From assembly GCA_025964405.1 (NCBI GenBank), contig JAOPYW010000215.1, forward strand, positions 1 to 20,780: DNA of 20,780 nt, written 5' to 3'. The position numbers and the translations under genes were made by a program. The notes beneath the pieces were generated by a model that saw only the letters and a list, made by a program, of their open reading frames with translations, was not told the origin of the DNA and made no database searches. This document shows positions 5,774 to 12,581 of the stretch, one piece after another (position 1 is the stretch's first letter; each line of letters begins with the position of its first letter). Source of the DNA: Thermoleophilia bacterium (GTDB lineage Bacteria; Actinomycetota; Thermoleophilia; Gaiellales; SKUG01).

Positions 5774-5791
5774 TGTGAAGCAGTCGTGAAG
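5774..5791 (-). promoter_or_regulatory. Candidate Pho box (PhoP/PhoB-type direct repeat)
   Basis: On the minus strand two 7-mers, CTTCACG and CTTCACA, are separated by 4 nt (ACTG), giving an 11-bp period. This matches the architecture of PhoB/PhoP boxes, and TTCAC is the core of the actinobacterial PHO box. It lies upstream of a phosphate-transport operon, which strengthens the call; binding is inferred. Confidence 0.55.
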
Positions 5792-5865
5792 AGACCGCTC
5801 GCGGGGCGGCTCGGTAGTACCGCGATCGGCTGAAACATGCGGGGGCGTGGGCGCGACGTATTGGT

Positions 5866-6729
5866 GTGGATACTTCTCGGGACGAACACACGAATACAGA
5901 GGGCCTGGAGGGGCGAGCACGGCTTGCCGCTGCCAAGGTCTCCTCAGGACCCTTCTTCTGGCGCATCGCGACCGGTGTGACCTACGCCGAGATGGCGATG
6001 TCGCAGGCGATCAGGCCGCCGCTCCTCACTCCGTGGGAATCGGAGCGGGTGCAGGCGTTCACGATCCGCGAACGGCGCTCCCGCTGGCTCGCGGGCCGGG
6101 CGCTCGCCAAGGTGCTCGTCAAGGATCGCCTCGGTATCACCGGCATCGTGGAGATCCGCGAGGGCCAGGATGGCGAGCCACTCGTCTACGAGGACGGTTT
6201 CCCGCGCTCCGACGTGTGGCTCGGCATCACCGTTCGACACGGGCGCATCTCCTGCGTCCTGGCAGACCGGCCCGTCTCGGTGGAGGTGCGGCGCGTCGAC
6301 GAGAACGAGGTCGACGTCGTCGACCACTTCGTCTCCCGCAGCGAACAGCGCTTCCTGCGCCGCGCGCTCGGCACCACCGCCGCTGCCCGCAGCGCGGCCT
6401 GGGCCATCAAGGAAGCTGCCCAGCGCGCCGCACGGCGCCGCGGGACCACGCAGCTCCGTGATGTGCACATCGATTCCGGCTACGGCGTGCAGCTCGACGA
6501 CGACACCCGACTCGACGTGATGGCGCTCCGCGTCTTCGACGAGGTGGCGGTCGCGATCGTGGGTCGGTTCCTCCTGGAGGAGACCCACCGCGTCAAGATC
6601 GTGCTCGACCCGACCGCGCAGGAGCTGGCCACGCCACGCCTGCAGGCCGCGATCGAGCGCTCGCTCGCCCGCGCTCGCCGCATCACCGAGGCCAAGCAGC
6701 GCTGGCAGCAGGCCCGCGCGGAGGGCTGA
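5866..6729 (+). CDS. Phosphopantetheinyl-transferase-like protein with altered metal ligands
   Basis: The 287-residue product resembles Sfp-type 4'-phosphopantetheinyl transferases, which load carrier proteins from CoA. The region LTPWESERVQAF followed by RERRSRWLAGRALAKVLV matches the conserved RR..WLAGR.AAK block. WAIKEA (179-184) matches the W..KEA metal/phosphate motif, with E183. Where the family has G-[IV]-D-[VI]-E, this protein has SVEVR (E140, R142), so the first magnesium ligand is Glu instead of Asp and the second is Arg. It also has an N-terminal extension and a basic helical C-terminus. The GTG start at 5866 is tentative; ATGs near 5992-5998 are alternatives. No carrier-protein gene is nearby. 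It may be an enzyme with unusual metal binding or a non-catalytic relative. Confidence 0.6.
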   Translation: MDTSRDEHTNTEGLEGRARLAAAKVSSGPFFWRIATGVTYAEMAMSQAIRPPLLTPWESERVQAFTIRERRSRWLAGRALAKVLVKDRLGITGIVEIREGQDGEPLVYEDGFPRSDVWLGITVRHGRISCVLADRPVSVEVRRVDENEVDVVDHFVSRSEQRFLRRALGTTAAARSAAWAIKEAAQRAARRRGTTQLRDVHIDSGYGVQLDDDTRLDVMALRVFDEVAVAIVGRFLLEETHRVKIVLDPTAQELATPRLQAAIERSLARARRITEAKQRWQQARAEG

Positions 6730-6765
6730 GTTTCCCGGAGCGCACGCGCGGCCCCGTCGCTCGTG

Positions 6766-6789
6766 CGTCGATTCATCGGTGAATCGACG
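6766..6789. promoter_or_regulatory. 24-bp perfect inverted repeat before the lytic transglycosylase operon
   Basis: CGTCGATTCA and TGAATCGACG form a 10-bp perfect stem around TCGG. It starts 37 nt after the 5866 gene and ends one base before the -35 box of the 6825 gene. It could terminate the upstream gene or be an operator. Its GCGTCGAT arm recurs in the repeat at 15550-15574. Confidence 0.6.
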
Positions 6790-6818
6790 TTGACGAAGGC
6801 CGCCCTCCGGCCTACCTT
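6790..6818 (+). promoter_or_regulatory. Promoter of the 6825 operon, predicted leaderless
   Basis: TTGACG (6790-6795) and TACCTT (6813-6818) are separated by exactly 17 bp. The -10 box ends 6 nt before ATG 6825. This is the best-conserved -35 in the window and directly abuts the inverted repeat. Confidence 0.7.
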
Positions 6819-6824
6819 GGTGGC

Positions 6825-7235
6825 ATGGAGCCTGCCGCCGGACCCCGCATGACCGTGTCGAATCTCGTGATGACGTTCGACGAACCGGCCATGCCCCCGG
6901 CGGAATCGGCACGGATGCCGATCGACCCCCCGATGCACCGCGACGTCGTCGACGGACCGGTGCTCACGGGACGCAGCACGCTCGACACCCGCTCGTTCAC
7001 CTACGACCTGCTCGCGCTCGACCAGGCGACCGACTGGACACCGGAGCACGAGGACGTACGCGACACCGACGTCGCGCACGCCGAACGGCTCCTCGGCACG
7101 CATGCGGAGATCGCAGCGGAGCGACGCAGCGCCTTCGAGATCGCGTTCATCGTGCTCGCGTGCGCGCTCGGCATCATGGTCGCGACGCCGCCACTCGTGC
7201 AGCTCTTCCTGGCGATGCGCGGCATCCAGGCCTAG
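6825..7235 (+). CDS. Tail-anchored small protein of unknown function
   Basis: I do not recognise this 136-residue protein. The N-terminal 100 residues are polar, rich in Pro, Asp and Arg, and look partly disordered; residues about 104-128 form one strong hydrophobic segment (FEIAFIVLACALGIMVATPP) near the C-terminus. This predicts a single-pass, tail-anchored topology with most of the protein in the cytoplasm. The ATG at 6825 is supported by a full promoter ending 6 nt upstream. The stop is one base before the GTG of the lytic transglycosylase gene, so the two are an operon and likely translationally coupled, which suggests a role with that cell-wall enzyme. Confidence 0.7.
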   Translation: MEPAAGPRMTVSNLVMTFDEPAMPPAESARMPIDPPMHRDVVDGPVLTGRSTLDTRSFTYDLLALDQATDWTPEHEDVRDTDVAHAERLLGTHAEIAAERRSAFEIAFIVLACALGIMVATPPLVQLFLAMRGIQA

Positions 7236-7236
7236 C

Positions 7237-8271
7237 GTGACCCGGCGGTTCCGACAGTTCCCGCGCGATCCACGCTCCGGCGGCGGCATCGTGCTGGCGA
7301 CGGCACTCGCGGTCTTCCTCGCGGCCGGCTCCCCCGGCATCGCCAGTGGTGGCACGGCAGCCGGCAACTGGCTCGACCTCACGACCCGCACGCGCGTGCA
7401 GCTCGACAGCGAGGTGGTCGTGATCACGGGCGACGCGGGTGAGGATGCCGAACTCGTGCAGGAGATCCTGTCGGCGAAGGGTCCCGTGCGGTCGGGGGGA
7501 GCGGCGAGCGGGCCGCTTCGAGCGATCGACTTCCGGGCCATGGCCTACCGTGCGGCGAAGGGCGCGGGCATCAGGCATCCCACCCTGTTCGTGCGACAGA
7601 TGGCGGCCGAGAGTGGCATGCGCCCGTGTGCAGTGAGTGGCGCCGGGGCGATCGGCATCGCGCAGATCATGCCGGCGACGGCGCGCGGCTGGGGTGTCGA
7701 CCCGTGGGTGCCGGCCGACGCGCTGCGCGCTGCCGCGAAGAACATGGCCAAGTACGAACGGCAGCTGGGGAGCTATTCGTTGGCCCTGGCGGCCTACAAC
7801 GCGGGGCCGGGTGCGGTGCAGCGGTTCGGGGGCGTGCCGCCGTACGCGGAGACGCGCGGCTACATCGGGCGCATCACGAACCGGTCGGCGAAGCTCCCGG
7901 GCATGGCGCAGACCTTCACGATTCCGGGCCGACTGACACCGACGTTCGCCCGGCGACTGCGGGCGCTGACGGCTGACGTCAGGAAGCACGGGGGCACGCT
8001 CCGCGTCGCGGAGGGCTGGCGCTCGTACGAGGATTCGACGCGCATCTGGAAGGCGGCGGTGAAGAAGACGGGGAGCTGGGAGCGTGCGATCAGGTTCGCG
8101 GCGCCGCCCGGGTGCTCCAACCACGTGCGCGGCGAGGCGGCGACGTTGACGGGCAGCACCGGGATGGCGCGCCGGCTCGCGGCGAAGCACGGGCTCCTCT
8201 TCCCGTACTCGTACCAGCCGGGCTATGTCGAGCAGTCGGGCCTGCGCACGCAGTCGGGCGACCTTCGCTGA
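7237..8271 (+). CDS. Exported lytic transglycosylase fused to a degenerate VanY-like (M15) domain
   Basis: The 344-residue protein starts at GTG, one base after the previous stop. Residues 1-40 form a signal peptide with basic RRFRQF followed by a hydrophobic core. Residues about 105-225 are a Slt-type lytic transglycosylase domain: QMAAESGMRP with catalytic Glu125, GAIGIAQIMPATARGWG, and LALAAYNAGPGAVQRFGG then PYAETRGYI. It cleaves peptidoglycan glycans to anhydro-muropeptides. Residues about 245-335 resemble the VanY/M15 D,D-peptidase fold (RVAEGWRSYEDSTRIW; SNHVRGEAAT; YSYQPGYVE). H296 is kept, but the expected zinc Asp is T303, the catalytic Glu is Q327 and the last zinc His is Y330. The second domain is therefore probably a peptidoglycan-binding module. 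A hairpin with TT follows the gene. Confidence 0.85.
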   Translation: MTRRFRQFPRDPRSGGGIVLATALAVFLAAGSPGIASGGTAAGNWLDLTTRTRVQLDSEVVVITGDAGEDAELVQEILSAKGPVRSGGAASGPLRAIDFRAMAYRAAKGAGIRHPTLFVRQMAAESGMRPCAVSGAGAIGIAQIMPATARGWGVDPWVPADALRAAAKNMAKYERQLGSYSLALAAYNAGPGAVQRFGGVPPYAETRGYIGRITNRSAKLPGMAQTFTIPGRLTPTFARRLRALTADVRKHGGTLRVAEGWRSYEDSTRIWKAAVKKTGSWERAIRFAAPPGCSNHVRGEAATLTGSTGMARRLAAKHGLLFPYSYQPGYVEQSGLRTQSGDLR

Positions 8272-8286
8272 GCTGATGGCGGCGCG

Positions 8287-8304
8287 CGGCCCGAGGGGGC
8301 CGTT
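8287..8304 (+). terminator. Hairpin terminator after the lytic transglycosylase gene
   Basis: CGGCCC-GAGG-GGGCCG followed by TT lies 16 nt after the stop at 8271. The stem is 6 bp of G-C pairs with a 4-nt loop. The T-run is minimal, as is usual in high-GC genomes. Confidence 0.5.
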
Positions 8305-8342
8305 CCGGCCTCGAACCGGTATCGCCTCACGTGCGTGGGCGC

Positions 8343-8348
8343 GAGAAT
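8343..8348 (+). promoter_or_regulatory. Possible leaderless -10 box of the first MFS gene
   Basis: GAGAAT ends 6 nt before ATG 8355. The first base is off consensus, but the position equals that of the other boxes in this window. It supports ATG 8355 over the GTG at 8331. Confidence 0.4.
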
Positions 8349-8354
8349 AGGTCG

Positions 8355-9623
8355 ATGCTTCCATCCGTGATCAGGCACAACCGCGCGTTCGCCCGTCTCT
8401 GGGGCGCCTCGGCTATCTCGAATGCGGGCACGCTGCTGACGTACCTCGCGCTGCCGCTCGTGGCGTTCGCCGAGACCCGGTCGGGGGCCACCTTCGCGGC
8501 GGTCTCGGCCGCGGAGCTGGTCGGCACGATCGCGTCGATGCTCGTGGGCGGCGCGCTCGCCGATCGGCTCGACCGGCGTCGGCTCATGCTCATCGGCGAT
8601 GCCCTGCTGTTCGCCGCGGCGGTCGGCGTCGGGCTCGCGGTACACGGGCAACTCTGGTCACTCGTCGTGGCCCTGGCCTTGGTGCAGGGCACGGTCGGCG
8701 GGCTCTTCGCAGCGAACGGTGCGCTGCTGCGCGACATCGTGGCGGAGGAGGACCGAACGCAGGCCAACTCGCTCGACCAGGTGTCGATGAACGTCGTCAA
8801 CCTGGTCGTTCCGCTCGCCGGGGTCGGCATCTTCACGGCGATCGGTTTCACGCCGATCATCATCATCGATGCGCTGACGTTCGCCGTCAGCTTCGCGCTG
8901 GTGTGGGGCGTGCACGATCCCGCGCAGCGCGGGTCGATGCGCATCGGGATCGGGGCTGCGGCGCGCACGGTGCTTCTCGACGTGGGGGCGGGAGTCGCGC
9001 TGGCGCGGCGTGACCGCTACCTGCGGTGGGGTGTCGTCTCGGGCGGCATCAACGGTCTCGGCAACGGCATGCTGGGCATCGCCGTGGTGCCATGGCTCGC
9101 CGAGGTTCGCCATCTACCGACGAGTGCGTGGGGCCTGATCATCACTGGCATCGGTGCGTCGGGGCTTGCGGCGGCGTTCGTCGCCGCACGCATCGGATCG
9201 CGCATCGCTCCCGTCGACATGTTGCGCATCGGCTGCGCATTCGCCTGTATGGGAGCCGTCGGGTTCCTGGGGTCGCAACCCCTCGTCGTGCTCGCACTGG
9301 GCGTGCTGTGCTTCGGCGTGGGTAACGTCTTCGTGGGCATCGCGAGTGCGACCATCACCCAATCGCGCTACCCGTCTGACTACCAGGGGCGCATCGGGGC
9401 GATGGGGCGCATGTGCTTCTTCGCGTGCAACCTCATCGGCGTGGCGTCGACGGGCCTGCTCGTCGGCCGTATCTCGCCCAGCTGGCTGGTCTCCGGATTC
9501 GCGCTGCTGCTGATCGCGAGCATGGCGCTCTTCCTGTGGGCGCTGCGTTTCGTCGATGAACCCACCGGCCTCGCCGTCGAGCGCGCGAACGTCACCGACG
9601 AGGAGCTGGCCACCAGTGGCTGA
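8355..9623 (+). CDS. MFS transporter (first of a tandem pair)
   Basis: The 422-residue product is a major facilitator of the EntS/MFS_3-like branch with about twelve hydrophobic segments. Motif A lies between the second and third helices as GGALADRLDRRRLM. Later conserved parts include the loop RDIVAEEDRTQANSLDQ and the second-half SRYPSDYQGRIGAMGR. Such proteins export small molecules from the cytoplasm with proton exchange; the substrate cannot be told. The C-terminus reads NVTDEELATSG, almost the same as in the downstream paralogue. The next gene begins at GTG 9616 inside this reading frame, so the two are cotranscribed and translationally coupled. An ATG at 8355 preceded by GAGAAT is preferred to an in-frame GTG at 8331. 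Confidence 0.88.
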   Translation: MLPSVIRHNRAFARLWGASAISNAGTLLTYLALPLVAFAETRSGATFAAVSAAELVGTIASMLVGGALADRLDRRRLMLIGDALLFAAAVGVGLAVHGQLWSLVVALALVQGTVGGLFAANGALLRDIVAEEDRTQANSLDQVSMNVVNLVVPLAGVGIFTAIGFTPIIIIDALTFAVSFALVWGVHDPAQRGSMRIGIGAAARTVLLDVGAGVALARRDRYLRWGVVSGGINGLGNGMLGIAVVPWLAEVRHLPTSAWGLIITGIGASGLAAAFVAARIGSRIAPVDMLRIGCAFACMGAVGFLGSQPLVVLALGVLCFGVGNVFVGIASATITQSRYPSDYQGRIGAMGRMCFFACNLIGVASTGLLVGRISPSWLVSGFALLLIASMALFLWALRFVDEPTGLAVERANVTDEELATSG

Positions 9624-10920
9624 CACGCCGGCGAACGAACCGCAGGATGCTCGGCGCACACTGCTCCCCGGTGTCTTCCGCAACCGCCAGTTCGCGCGAC
9701 TGTGGGCGGCCACGAGCATCTCGATGTTCGGGAACCAGCTCACGTTCTACGCCCTGCCGATCGCCACCTACCAGCTGTCGGGCTCGGCAGGTGTCTTCGC
9801 GTCGGTCATGGTGGCATCCAGCGTCGGACTGATCGTGCCATCGCTCGTCGGGGGCGCGCTCACCGACCGATTCGATCGACGGCGCCTGCTCCTGATCAAC
9901 AATGCGCTGCTGGCTCCGATCGTACTGGCGATGGGAGTCTGCGTCTCGCAGCACGCGTGGACGGCGCTCGTCGCGCTCGCGCTGGTGCAGAGCACGATAC
10001 GCGCGCTCTTCAGGTCGGCCGACGCGTTACGGCGGGACATGGTGCCGGAGCACCAGCGGCTGGAGGCCAACGCGGTGAACCAGGCGTCGATCTTCGCCTG
10101 CACCGTGCTCTCGCCGCTCTTCGGAGTCGCGCTGCTGTCGTTCGCGGGCTTCGCGCTGGTCGCCGTCGTCGATGCCGGCACCTTCGTCGCCGGTTTCCTG
10201 CTCCTGCTCGGTGTGCGCGACCCGGCGGAGCGCGTCGTCGCTCCGCAGGACCTCACGGGGCACGTACGCACGACCGTGACCGACGTGGGTGTCGGGCTCG
10301 GTCTCGTCCGGCGGGACCGGTTCCTTCGCCTGGTCGTGCTCAGCGACGTCGTGTTCGGACTCGGATACGGCGTGTTCATGGTGAACCTGCTCCCGTGGCT
10401 CGACGAGGTGCACCACCTCGATGCGGGGTGGTACGGGGGACTGGTCACTGTGGCTGCGGTGGCCGGACTCGCCACGTCGCTCGCGCTTGCGAGGTTCGGG
10501 GCGCGCATCGAGCCGATTCGACTGTGGAAGTCGGCGGTCGTCGCGGGGCTGGTCGCGCTGGTCGCCTACGTCGGGGTCGCGCCGACGTGGCTCCTCGTGG
10601 CGTGCTTCGCGGTCGGTGCAGTCGATGGGGCGCTCGTGCTCACGGCCTACGGCACGATCGTCCAGGCACGCTACCCGTCGGTCGTGCAGGGACGCATCGG
10701 CTCGGTCTCGTTCCTGACGTTCCAGGTGGCCTTCCTCGTCGGCCTCGGGGCTGCAGGACTGGCGCAGGGCAGCATCTCGAGCGTGCACCTCATGCAGGTG
10801 TACGTGCTCCTGGCGATCCCCAGCGCCGTGCTGGGCTGGCGAGCGGCAGGCACGGCACGAACGCCGGTCGCGCAGTGGTCGGTCGACGTCAGTGACAGCG
10901 AGCTCGCGACGAGCGGCTGA
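9616..10920 (+). CDS. MFS transporter (second of a tandem pair)
   Basis: The 434-residue product is a paralogue of the preceding MFS protein: RNRQFARLWAATSISMFGN at the N-terminus, motif A GGALTDRFDRRRLL, RRDMVPEHQRLEANAVNQ, ARYPSVVQGRIGSV and the tail DVSDSELATSG line up with it. About twelve membrane helices are evident. The GTG start at 9616 overlaps the upstream stop by 8 nt, and AGGAG lies about 11 nt before it. An overlap of this kind points to coupled synthesis, perhaps of a heterodimeric or functionally paired exporter, although MFS proteins usually act alone. It is convergent with the SDR gene, 32 nt away, with only a weak 5-bp repeat between them. Confidence 0.87.
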   Translation: MADTPANEPQDARRTLLPGVFRNRQFARLWAATSISMFGNQLTFYALPIATYQLSGSAGVFASVMVASSVGLIVPSLVGGALTDRFDRRRLLLINNALLAPIVLAMGVCVSQHAWTALVALALVQSTIRALFRSADALRRDMVPEHQRLEANAVNQASIFACTVLSPLFGVALLSFAGFALVAVVDAGTFVAGFLLLLGVRDPAERVVAPQDLTGHVRTTVTDVGVGLGLVRRDRFLRLVVLSDVVFGLGYGVFMVNLLPWLDEVHHLDAGWYGGLVTVAAVAGLATSLALARFGARIEPIRLWKSAVVAGLVALVAYVGVAPTWLLVACFAVGAVDGALVLTAYGTIVQARYPSVVQGRIGSVSFLTFQVAFLVGLGAAGLAQGSISSVHLMQVYVLLAIPSAVLGWRAAGTARTPVAQWSVDVSDSELATSG

Positions 10921-10952
10921 CACCTTCCGGCGCCCACGCGGACGCCGCATCG

Positions 10953-11855
10953 TCAACGCATGATCGAGCCCTCGCCGACGATCGGCATGAGGAACGCCGG
11001 TGCCTGACCGGTGACCCAGTAGCGGTCGAGGTCGGCGTCGGTGGCCCCGGCGGAACGGAGCAGCTCCTCATCGGTGAACTGGTTGCCAGAGCAGTCGGCG
11101 GGGTCGCGGGAGAGCAGCTCGCTCATGGCGTCGGCGATGATCTCGGGCGTGCGGTACTGACTTTCATCACCCATGCGGTTCACACGCACGGCGGCGGTGT
11201 CGATCATCGTGACCGGCCAGATGGAATTGGCCGCGACGTGGTCACCGCGGTGCTCCTCGGCGATCGCCATCGCGAGGCGGGTCATGCCGAGCTTGGTCGT
11301 CATGTAGGGCGCCATCCCGACCGACGGGTCGACGTGGAGTGGCGGCGAGAAGTTGACGATGTGCCCGAACTTCGCGGCGACCATGTGGGGCAGGGCGTAG
11401 TGCGCGGTCGCGTGCGCCGCACGGTTGTTGACCTGGAACATGAGGTCGTACTTCCGCGGCGGCACGGCAATGACGGGGCCGAGCACGATCGCGCCCGCGT
11501 TGTTGAAGAGGTAGTCGATGCGACCGTAGGTATCGATGGCGTGCTGCACCATCGCCTCGACCTGGGCCTCGTCGCGCACGTCGACCTGGAAGGGCGTGGC
11601 GCGCCCGCCGTCGGCCTCGATCGCGGCGACGCAGTCGGTGATGGTGCCGGGGAGCGTGGGGTGCGGGTCGACCGACTTGGCGGCGACGACGATCGCGCAA
11701 CCCTCGGCAGCGAGGCGGCGCGCGACGGCGCGGCCGATGCCGCGGGAGGCGCCGGTGATGATCGCGACGCGTCCTTCGTGGCGACCCGGTGTCGGGGTAC
11801 CCATGTGATCGGGGGTGGCGGTTGCAGGCGTGTGATCGGGCGCGGCGTCGGTCAT
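10953..11855 (-). CDS. Short-chain dehydrogenase, HSDL2-like
   Basis: The 300-residue protein is a classical-type SDR with a Rossmann fold. TGASRGIG at 34-41 binds the cofactor, VDVR follows at 91-94, NNAG is at 118-121, and Y184/K188 (YMTTK) with S170 form the catalytic set. The segments AAKSVDPHPTLPGTI and NFSPPLHVDP are characteristic of hydroxysteroid dehydrogenase-like protein 2 relatives, although the sterol carrier domain of the eukaryotic protein is absent. It probably reduces or oxidises a fatty or alcohol substrate with NAD(P)H. The first 28 residues are an unconserved extension; M18 is an alternative start, but TAGCCT ending 6 nt before ATG 11855 supports the longer form. It diverges from the 11932 gene. 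Confidence 0.9.
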   Translation of the reverse strand: MTDAAPDHTPATATPDHMGTPTPGRHEGRVAIITGASRGIGRAVARRLAAEGCAIVVAAKSVDPHPTLPGTITDCVAAIEADGGRATPFQVDVRDEAQVEAMVQHAIDTYGRIDYLFNNAGAIVLGPVIAVPPRKYDLMFQVNNRAAHATAHYALPHMVAAKFGHIVNFSPPLHVDPSVGMAPYMTTKLGMTRLAMAIAEEHRGDHVAANSIWPVTMIDTAAVRVNRMGDESQYRTPEIIADAMSELLSRDPADCSGNQFTDEELLRSAGATDADLDRYWVTGQAPAFLMPIVGEGSIMR

Positions 11856-11861
11856 GGCCGG

Positions 11862-11867
11862 AGGCTA
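11862..11867 (-). promoter_or_regulatory. Leaderless -10 box of the SDR gene
   Basis: TAGCCT on the minus strand ends 6 nt before ATG 11855, with CCGGCC between. No ribosome binding site fits. The -35 zone overlaps the palindrome at 11880-11891. Confidence 0.55.
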
Positions 11868-11879
11868 CCCGGTCGAGGC

Positions 11880-11891
11880 GCATTCGAATGC
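11880..11891. promoter_or_regulatory. 12-bp perfect palindrome between divergent promoters
   Basis: GCATTCGAATGC reads the same on both strands. It is AT-rich against a GC-rich background and lies between the -10 boxes of the SDR gene and the 11932 gene, at the -35 position of the former. It is a candidate operator. Confidence 0.5.
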
Positions 11892-11919
11892 GGATGTGGG
11901 CAGGCGGCGAGGCGAGCGG

Positions 11920-11925
11920 TAGAGT
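11920..11925 (+). promoter_or_regulatory. Leaderless -10 box of the 2H-like gene
   Basis: TAGAGT ends 6 nt before ATG 11932, favouring this start over the ATG at 11950. Confidence 0.55.
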
Positions 11926-11931
11926 GCTCGC

Positions 11932-12561
11932 ATGTTGGACGGTGATGGAATGACTTCGGTACACACACGCGCGTCGGGCGGCGGCACGACGCTGCGCCTG
12001 TTCGCGGCGCTGGCCGTGGGCTCGGAGGTCGCATACGACCTCGCCCGCCATGCGGAGGTGCTCGCGGCGCGCGCGCCGGGCAGCGTCGTCGTGCCGGCCG
12101 ACGACATGTACGTGCCGATCGTCGACTTCGGTCGCGTGGCGGAGGAAGTGGTGCCCGCGGTCGCGCATGCGGTCGAGCTCGCGGCCGGCGACGTCTACGG
12201 TCCGGTCGGCTGCACGATCGCCGGCAGCGTGCTCGGGGACGACGGTCGTGCGCGCGCCGTGCGCGTCGACATCGACCTGCTCGTGCTGCTCGCGTCGATG
12301 CACGACGAACTGCTCGACACGGCGACCCCGTACGCGCCCGAGCTCGACCGCACGCCGTGGGAGCCGCACGTGACCGTGCTGCGCGCCGCACCCGACGCCA
12401 CGCTCCCCTACGCCGCGACGCGCGTCGACCTGCAGCCCGAGGCCGGCTCGTGGCTCGCGCCGGGCGTCGACCTCGTCGCCGCGATCGCGGGCCCGCTCGG
12501 CCAGCACTTCCGCCGCCTCCACACGACGCCGTTCGCCGCGCCGGTGCAGGCCGACAGCTAG
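11932..12561 (+). CDS. Degenerate 2H phosphoesterase (ThpR / 2'-5' RNA ligase-like)
   Basis: The 209-residue product has the outline of the 2H phosphoesterase superfamily. LRLFAALAVGSEV at about 22-34 resembles the ThpR N-terminal strand, and PHVTVLR with H146 and T148 is an intact second HxT motif. At the first motif the family has HxTLxFLG, but here the aligned residues are YVPIVDFG (Y60, P62), so one catalytic histidine and its Thr/Ser are missing. Intact members hydrolyse 2',3'-cyclic phosphates or ADP-ribose cyclic phosphate. Loss of one histidine should abolish that chemistry, so a binding role is more likely, or the alignment is wrong. The gene is 20 nt upstream of nadE, in one operon. 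The start is set by the TAGAGT box. Confidence 0.55.
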   Translation: MLDGDGMTSVHTRASGGGTTLRLFAALAVGSEVAYDLARHAEVLAARAPGSVVVPADDMYVPIVDFGRVAEEVVPAVAHAVELAAGDVYGPVGCTIAGSVLGDDGRARAVRVDIDLLVLLASMHDELLDTATPYAPELDRTPWEPHVTVLRAAPDATLPYAATRVDLQPEAGSWLAPGVDLVAAIAGPLGQHFRRLHTTPFAAPVQADS

Positions 12562-12581
12562 CGCGCCAGGAAGGGCTCCCC

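Noticed and set aside
3985..5778. A 597-codon open frame antisense to DUF47-pit
   Set aside because: It consists of low-complexity Asp/Arg/Gly/His-rich sequence, a mirror of the well-recognised phosphate operon on the other strand.
8331..8354. An upstream GTG start for the first MFS protein
   Set aside because: The eight extra residues are unlike MFS N-termini, and the -10-like GAGAAT lies between this GTG and ATG 8355.
10928..10947. CGGCG/CGCCG repeat between the convergent second MFS gene and the SDR gene
   Set aside because: Only 5 bp with a 10-nt loop and no T-run; expected by chance in GC-rich DNA.
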